A DNA stretch of 64,000 nucleotides from Halomicrobium sp. LC1Hm. GTDB lineage: Archaea > Halobacteriota > Halobacteria > Halobacteriales > Haloarculaceae. The notes below the pieces were generated by a model, which was given only the letters and a program-made list of their open reading frames with translations, had not been told where the DNA came from and made no database searches. Made by a program: the position numbers and the translations under genes. This document shows, in pieces, positions 61,292 through 64,000 of the stretch (positions within the stretch are counted from its first letter, which is position 1; every line of letters begins with the position of its first letter). The DNA is taken from positions 1,116,001-1,180,000 of the forward strand of contig NZ_CP044129.1 in assembly GCF_009617995.1 (NCBI RefSeq), in the 5' to 3' direction.

Positions 61292-62398
61292 ATGGGGCTC
61301 GAAGAGGAGATCCGCGAGATCGAAGAGGAAATCGCCAGCACGCCCTACAACAAGTCCACAGAGGCTCATATCGGCCGGCTCAAGTCCAAGCTCGCGGAGA
61401 AAAAGGAGAAGCTCGAACAGCAAGACTCCTCGGGCGGTGGCGGCGGCTACGCCGTCGAGAAACACGGCGACGCCACCGTCGCGCTCGTTGGCTTCCCGAG
61501 CGTCGGGAAGTCGACGCTGTTGAACGCCCTCACGAACGCCGAGAGCGAGACGGGTTCCTACGAGTTCACGACGCTCGACGTGAACCCCGGGATGCTCCAG
61601 TACCGCGGGGCCAACATTCAGATGCTGGACGTGCCCGGACTGATCGAGGGGGCGGCCGCCGGCAAGGGCGACGGCCAGGCCGTGCTGTCGGTCGTCCGGA
61701 CCGCGGACCTGATCGTGTTCGTCCTGTCGGTGTTCGAGATCGACCAGTACCAGCGTCTCAGCGAGGAACTGTACAAGAACAAGGTTCGCGTCGACCGGGA
61801 GCCACCGCGGGTCTCGATCCGGCGCAAGGCCAAGGACGGCCTCTCGATCAACGCCAGCGTCGACCTCGATCTCGACGAGGAGACGATCAAGGGCGTCCTC
61901 CGCGAGCACGGCCACGTGAACGCGAACGTCACGATCGGCGAGCAGGTCGACATCGACCGGCTCATCGACGGCGTGATGGACAACCGCGTCTACGTCCCCT
62001 CCGCCGTCGTCGTCAACAAGGCAGATCTCATCGAGCCCGACTACAAGGAGACCGTCGACGCACAACTGCGCGACTACGACGTCGATCCCGACGACGCCGT
62101 GTTCATCAGCGCCGTCGAAGACCGCGGGCTGGATGCGCTCCGTGAGCGGATCTGGGAGGAACTTGGACTCATCCGGATCTACATGGACAAGCCCGGCCGG
62201 GGCATCGACAAGGACGAGCCGCTGATCCTTCGGCGGGGCCAGACCGTCGAGGACGCCTGCGAGAAGCTCGGCGGCGACTTCGAGGAGCGCTTCCGCTTCG
62301 CTCGCGTGAGTGGCCCCAGCGCCATGCACGAGGAACAGCAGGTCGGTCAGGACCACGAACTCGAAGACGAAGACGTGTTGCGGATCCTCACGGAGTGA
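61292..62398 (+). CDS. drg: Drg/Rbg-family GTP-binding protein
   Basis: 368-residue OBG-type GTPase. A coiled N-terminal region (EEEIREIEEEIASTPYNKST) precedes G1 GFPSVGKSTLLN, G3 MLDVPGLIEGAAAGKGDGQ and G4 VVNKAD. The C-terminal TGS domain (IRIYMDKPGRGIDKDEPLIL onward) suggests ribosome or RNA contact. DRG proteins act around translation in eukaryotes and archaea. CCTTATTCGG centred near 61264 supports the ATG at 61292. The next gene starts 3 bases after its stop. Confidence 0.93.
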   Translation: MGLEEEIREIEEEIASTPYNKSTEAHIGRLKSKLAEKKEKLEQQDSSGGGGGYAVEKHGDATVALVGFPSVGKSTLLNALTNAESETGSYEFTTLDVNPGMLQYRGANIQMLDVPGLIEGAAAGKGDGQAVLSVVRTADLIVFVLSVFEIDQYQRLSEELYKNKVRVDREPPRVSIRRKAKDGLSINASVDLDLDEETIKGVLREHGHVNANVTIGEQVDIDRLIDGVMDNRVYVPSAVVVNKADLIEPDYKETVDAQLRDYDVDPDDAVFISAVEDRGLDALRERIWEELGLIRIYMDKPGRGIDKDEPLILRRGQTVEDACEKLGGDFEERFRFARVSGPSAMHEEQQVGQDHELEDEDVLRILTE

Positions 62399-62401
62399 CG
62401 G

Positions 62402-62836
62402 ATGGACCGACGCCTCGGCGCGATCTGTCTGCTGGCAGTTCTCCCGTGGTCCGTGGCCGTGGCCGGGACCGTCACGTTTGTCTTCCCCTTCGCGCTGGTC
62501 GACCCCAACACCGGCGCGATCACCACCATCGACGCCTACTACCTCCGCCAGACGACGGTGCTCCCGCCCTTCCTGCGGGCGTGGGGGATCGGTGTCGTCC
62601 TCTATCTCGGTGCCGTCGCCAGCGCCCTCGCCGGGCGTGTGCTGGGCCGCGAGGACCGCCGCGTGACCGACGGGCTGCTCTTGCTCGCCGGACTGACCCA
62701 GCTGTCGCTCGCACACGGCTTCGCTCGCCAGCCCGGCCGCTTCGCGATCCCGCTGGGGACGGTGCTGTGTGTCGCCGTCGTCTGGTGGTTCGACTGGGCG
62801 ACGATCCGCGCCGGTGTCGGGCTGTCATCGGAGTGA
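62402..62836 (+). CDS. small membrane protein (TIGR04206-like)
   Basis: 144-residue protein with four hydrophobic segments. FVFPFALVDPNTGAITTIDAYY and GLLLLAGLTQLSLAHGFARQPGRF, separated by a GREDRRVT loop, recall the uncharacterised haloarchaeal family TIGR04206; this is from memory. It begins 3 bases after the GTPase stop and is probably co-transcribed with it. Confidence 0.72.
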   Translation: MDRRLGAICLLAVLPWSVAVAGTVTFVFPFALVDPNTGAITTIDAYYLRQTTVLPPFLRAWGIGVVLYLGAVASALAGRVLGREDRRVTDGLLLLAGLTQLSLAHGFARQPGRFAIPLGTVLCVAVVWWFDWATIRAGVGLSSE

Positions 62837-62880
62837 CGGCTGGCACTAGGCTTTTCGGCTCGCACCGTCTTCGTCCGCAC

Positions 62881-63636
62881 ATGGGACTGACCCTCGACCA
62901 CACGATGATCCGTGTCGAAGATCTCGACGAATCGCTCGACTGGTACACCACACACCTCGGTTACGAGGAGAAGGGTCGCTGGGAGGCCGAGACGTTCACC
63001 AACGTCTTCCTCGGTCCCGAGGACGTACACGAGGACGGTGCCCTGCTCGAACTCACGTACAACCACGACGGGCGCACGTACGAGATGGGCGACGCCTGGG
63101 GCCACATCGCGGTCCGCGTCGAGGACGTGACCGAGGCCTACCACGAACTGATGGACGAGGGCGTCGACGACTATCGCCCGCCCGAGGAGAACCCCGGCTA
63201 CGCCTTCGTCAAAGACCCCGACGGCCACGAGATCGAGATCGTCGAACGCGACCACGGCGCACGCTACAGCCTCGATCACACGATGCTCCGCGTCGAGGAC
63301 GCCGACGCCGCGATCGGCTGGTACGCCCGGAAGCTGGGCTTCGAGCCCGCCGGGCGCTGGGAGGCCGACACCTTCGCGAACTACTTCATGGCCGACCCCG
63401 ACGCCGCCCAGGAGGCCATGACCGTCGAACTCACGTACAACTACGACGACGGGCGCACGTACGAGCTGGGCGACGCCTGGGGCCACATCGCCGCCCGCGC
63501 CGACGACCTCGAAGCGACCTGGGAGTCGCTGCTGACCCGCGAGGCCGAGGACTACCGCGATCCCGAGTCCTGTGACTACAACTACGCGTTCACGAAGGAC
63601 GCCGACGGTCACGAAGTCGAGATCGTCACGTCGTAA
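62881..63636 (+). CDS. tandem VOC/glyoxalase-fold protein
   Basis: 251-residue protein made of two similar halves (1-125 and 130-251). Each starts LDHTMxRVED and has GRWEAxTF, LTYNxDxGRTYE, GDAWGHIA and DGHEIEIV/DGHEVEIV, with candidate metal ligands His7, Glu59 and Glu120 in half one and equivalents in half two. It resembles glyoxalase I (lactoylglutathione lyase), but haloarchaea use other thiols, so the substrate is uncertain. GGCTTTTCGG centred near 62854 supports the ATG. Confidence 0.87.
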   Translation: MGLTLDHTMIRVEDLDESLDWYTTHLGYEEKGRWEAETFTNVFLGPEDVHEDGALLELTYNHDGRTYEMGDAWGHIAVRVEDVTEAYHELMDEGVDDYRPPEENPGYAFVKDPDGHEIEIVERDHGARYSLDHTMLRVEDADAAIGWYARKLGFEPAGRWEADTFANYFMADPDAAQEAMTVELTYNYDDGRTYELGDAWGHIAARADDLEATWESLLTREAEDYRDPESCDYNYAFTKDADGHEVEIVTS

Positions 63637-63670
63637 GATTGTGCCGTCGCGTCGATCTCCGCTCCTTCTC

Positions 63671-64000
63671 TCAGGGAACGAGCGAGATCAGTGACTTCTT
63701 GAGGAGTGTTCGGCCTTCCTGGGTAAGCTCTCCCGTCGTCGTGCCGTTCAGTATCGTCGCTGGTGGGATCGTGTACAGCGCCCAGGGCATCAGGTACGAC
63801 GTGCTACTGAACGAAATTCCATCGAGATGCTTTTCGGTGAGTTCCGGCGTCGTCTGGTGGTACTTTCCGGCACTCGTTCCGATGCACATCACGGTGCAAT
63901 CGGTGGCACTGAACGGGTGCGTCTCGTGGGCCAGGACGACGACCGGACGCTGAGAGTGGGCGTCTGTCGGATTCTGTGCTCAACACACGTCTCCCGCCGA
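63671..64000 (-). pseudogene. PemK/MazF-like toxin-family gene with in-frame stop (partial)
   Basis: The frame ending at 63671 reads QRPVVVLAHETHPFSATDCT and then KHLDGISFSSTSYLMPWALY, which resembles haloarchaeal PemK/MazF-like proteins (a binding pocket of VVVL, HPF and a later PWALYTI strand). Going upstream, SAGDVC is followed by TGA at 63982-63980 and then AQNPTDAHSQRP; a GDVxxAQNP-like start is expected of the family, so the stop appears to interrupt the gene, for example TGG to TGA. No start codon exists between the stop and the conserved part. The N-terminal part continues off the right edge. Confidence 0.5.

Overview
The window is high-GC DNA from a halophilic archaeon (class Halobacteria). 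The deduced proteins are strongly acidic. NADH-dehydrogenase-like genes have the haloarchaeal layout, with fused NuoCD, split NuoJ and no NuoE/F/G. The glycine decarboxylase is split into PA/PB subunits. Many genes have a TATA-like box about 27 bases before the start codon and essentially no leader, and I used this repeatedly to choose starts. Genes inside operons instead use Shine-Dalgarno-like GGAGGTG. The GH68/GH32 fructan locus suggests a sugar-using Haloarcula/Halomicrobium-like lineage, but that placement is inference. No plasmid, virus, CRISPR array or complete insertion sequence was seen.

Layout. 0-6.7 kb: amphi-Trp protein (cut by the edge), two MFS transporters, a luciferase-like flavin enzyme, a GH3 glucosidase with a perfect palindrome over its start region, and DsbB. 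6.9-9.4 kb: cytochrome bd oxidase cydAB. 9.5-14.9 kb: glycine cleavage system gcvT-gcvH and gcvPA-gcvPB, divided by an opposite-strand lipoprotein gene and followed by a NikR-type regulator. 15-20 kb: a large PAS/GAF histidine kinase convergent with a single-domain response regulator, small haloarchaeal proteins, and Spo0M. 20-26.7 kb: cobalamin adenosyltransferase, HEAT-repeat protein, phospholipase-D-like surface protein, S1/OB/DHH phosphoesterase, JAMM protease and an FAD-synthase-type nucleotidyltransferase. 27-33.4 kb: aminotransferase, lumazine synthase, Agl23-like membrane protein, purK and purE. 33.5-44.2 kb: nuoA-B-CD-H-I-J1-J2-K-L-M-N. 44.2-47.8 kb: metallo-beta-lactamase, a small gene without a start codon, tRNA-Val(CAC) with tandem tail repeats, hypotheticals and a TauE/SafE permease. 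47.9-52.9 kb: thiamine-type ABC transporter and a PurM-like enzyme. 53.2-56.8 kb: convergent GH68 fructansucrase and GH32 fructosidase. 56.9-61.2 kb: a tiny gene, an archaeal actin (salactin/volactin-like), an ArlD/E-like protein, ParA and CheW. 61.3-64 kb: Drg-type GTPase, small membrane protein, double glyoxalase-fold protein and a broken PemK/MazF-like gene.

Genes that work together: cydAB (terminal oxidase) and nuo (proton-pumping dehydrogenase with an unknown electron donor) for respiration; gcvT/H/PA/PB for one-carbon metabolism; thiBPQ for vitamin B1 uptake; GH68/GH32 for fructan synthesis and breakdown; actin, ArlD/E-like, ParA and CheW as a possible polarity/motility module.

The most unusual structures are two places where the 3' end of a gene is repeated just downstream together with a variable palindromic segment. 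tRNA-Val has two extra tail copies at an exact 103-base period. purE has one extra 54-base tail copy, 152 bases downstream. They look like small tail-carrying insertions that leave the host gene intact and may belong to one undescribed class of element.
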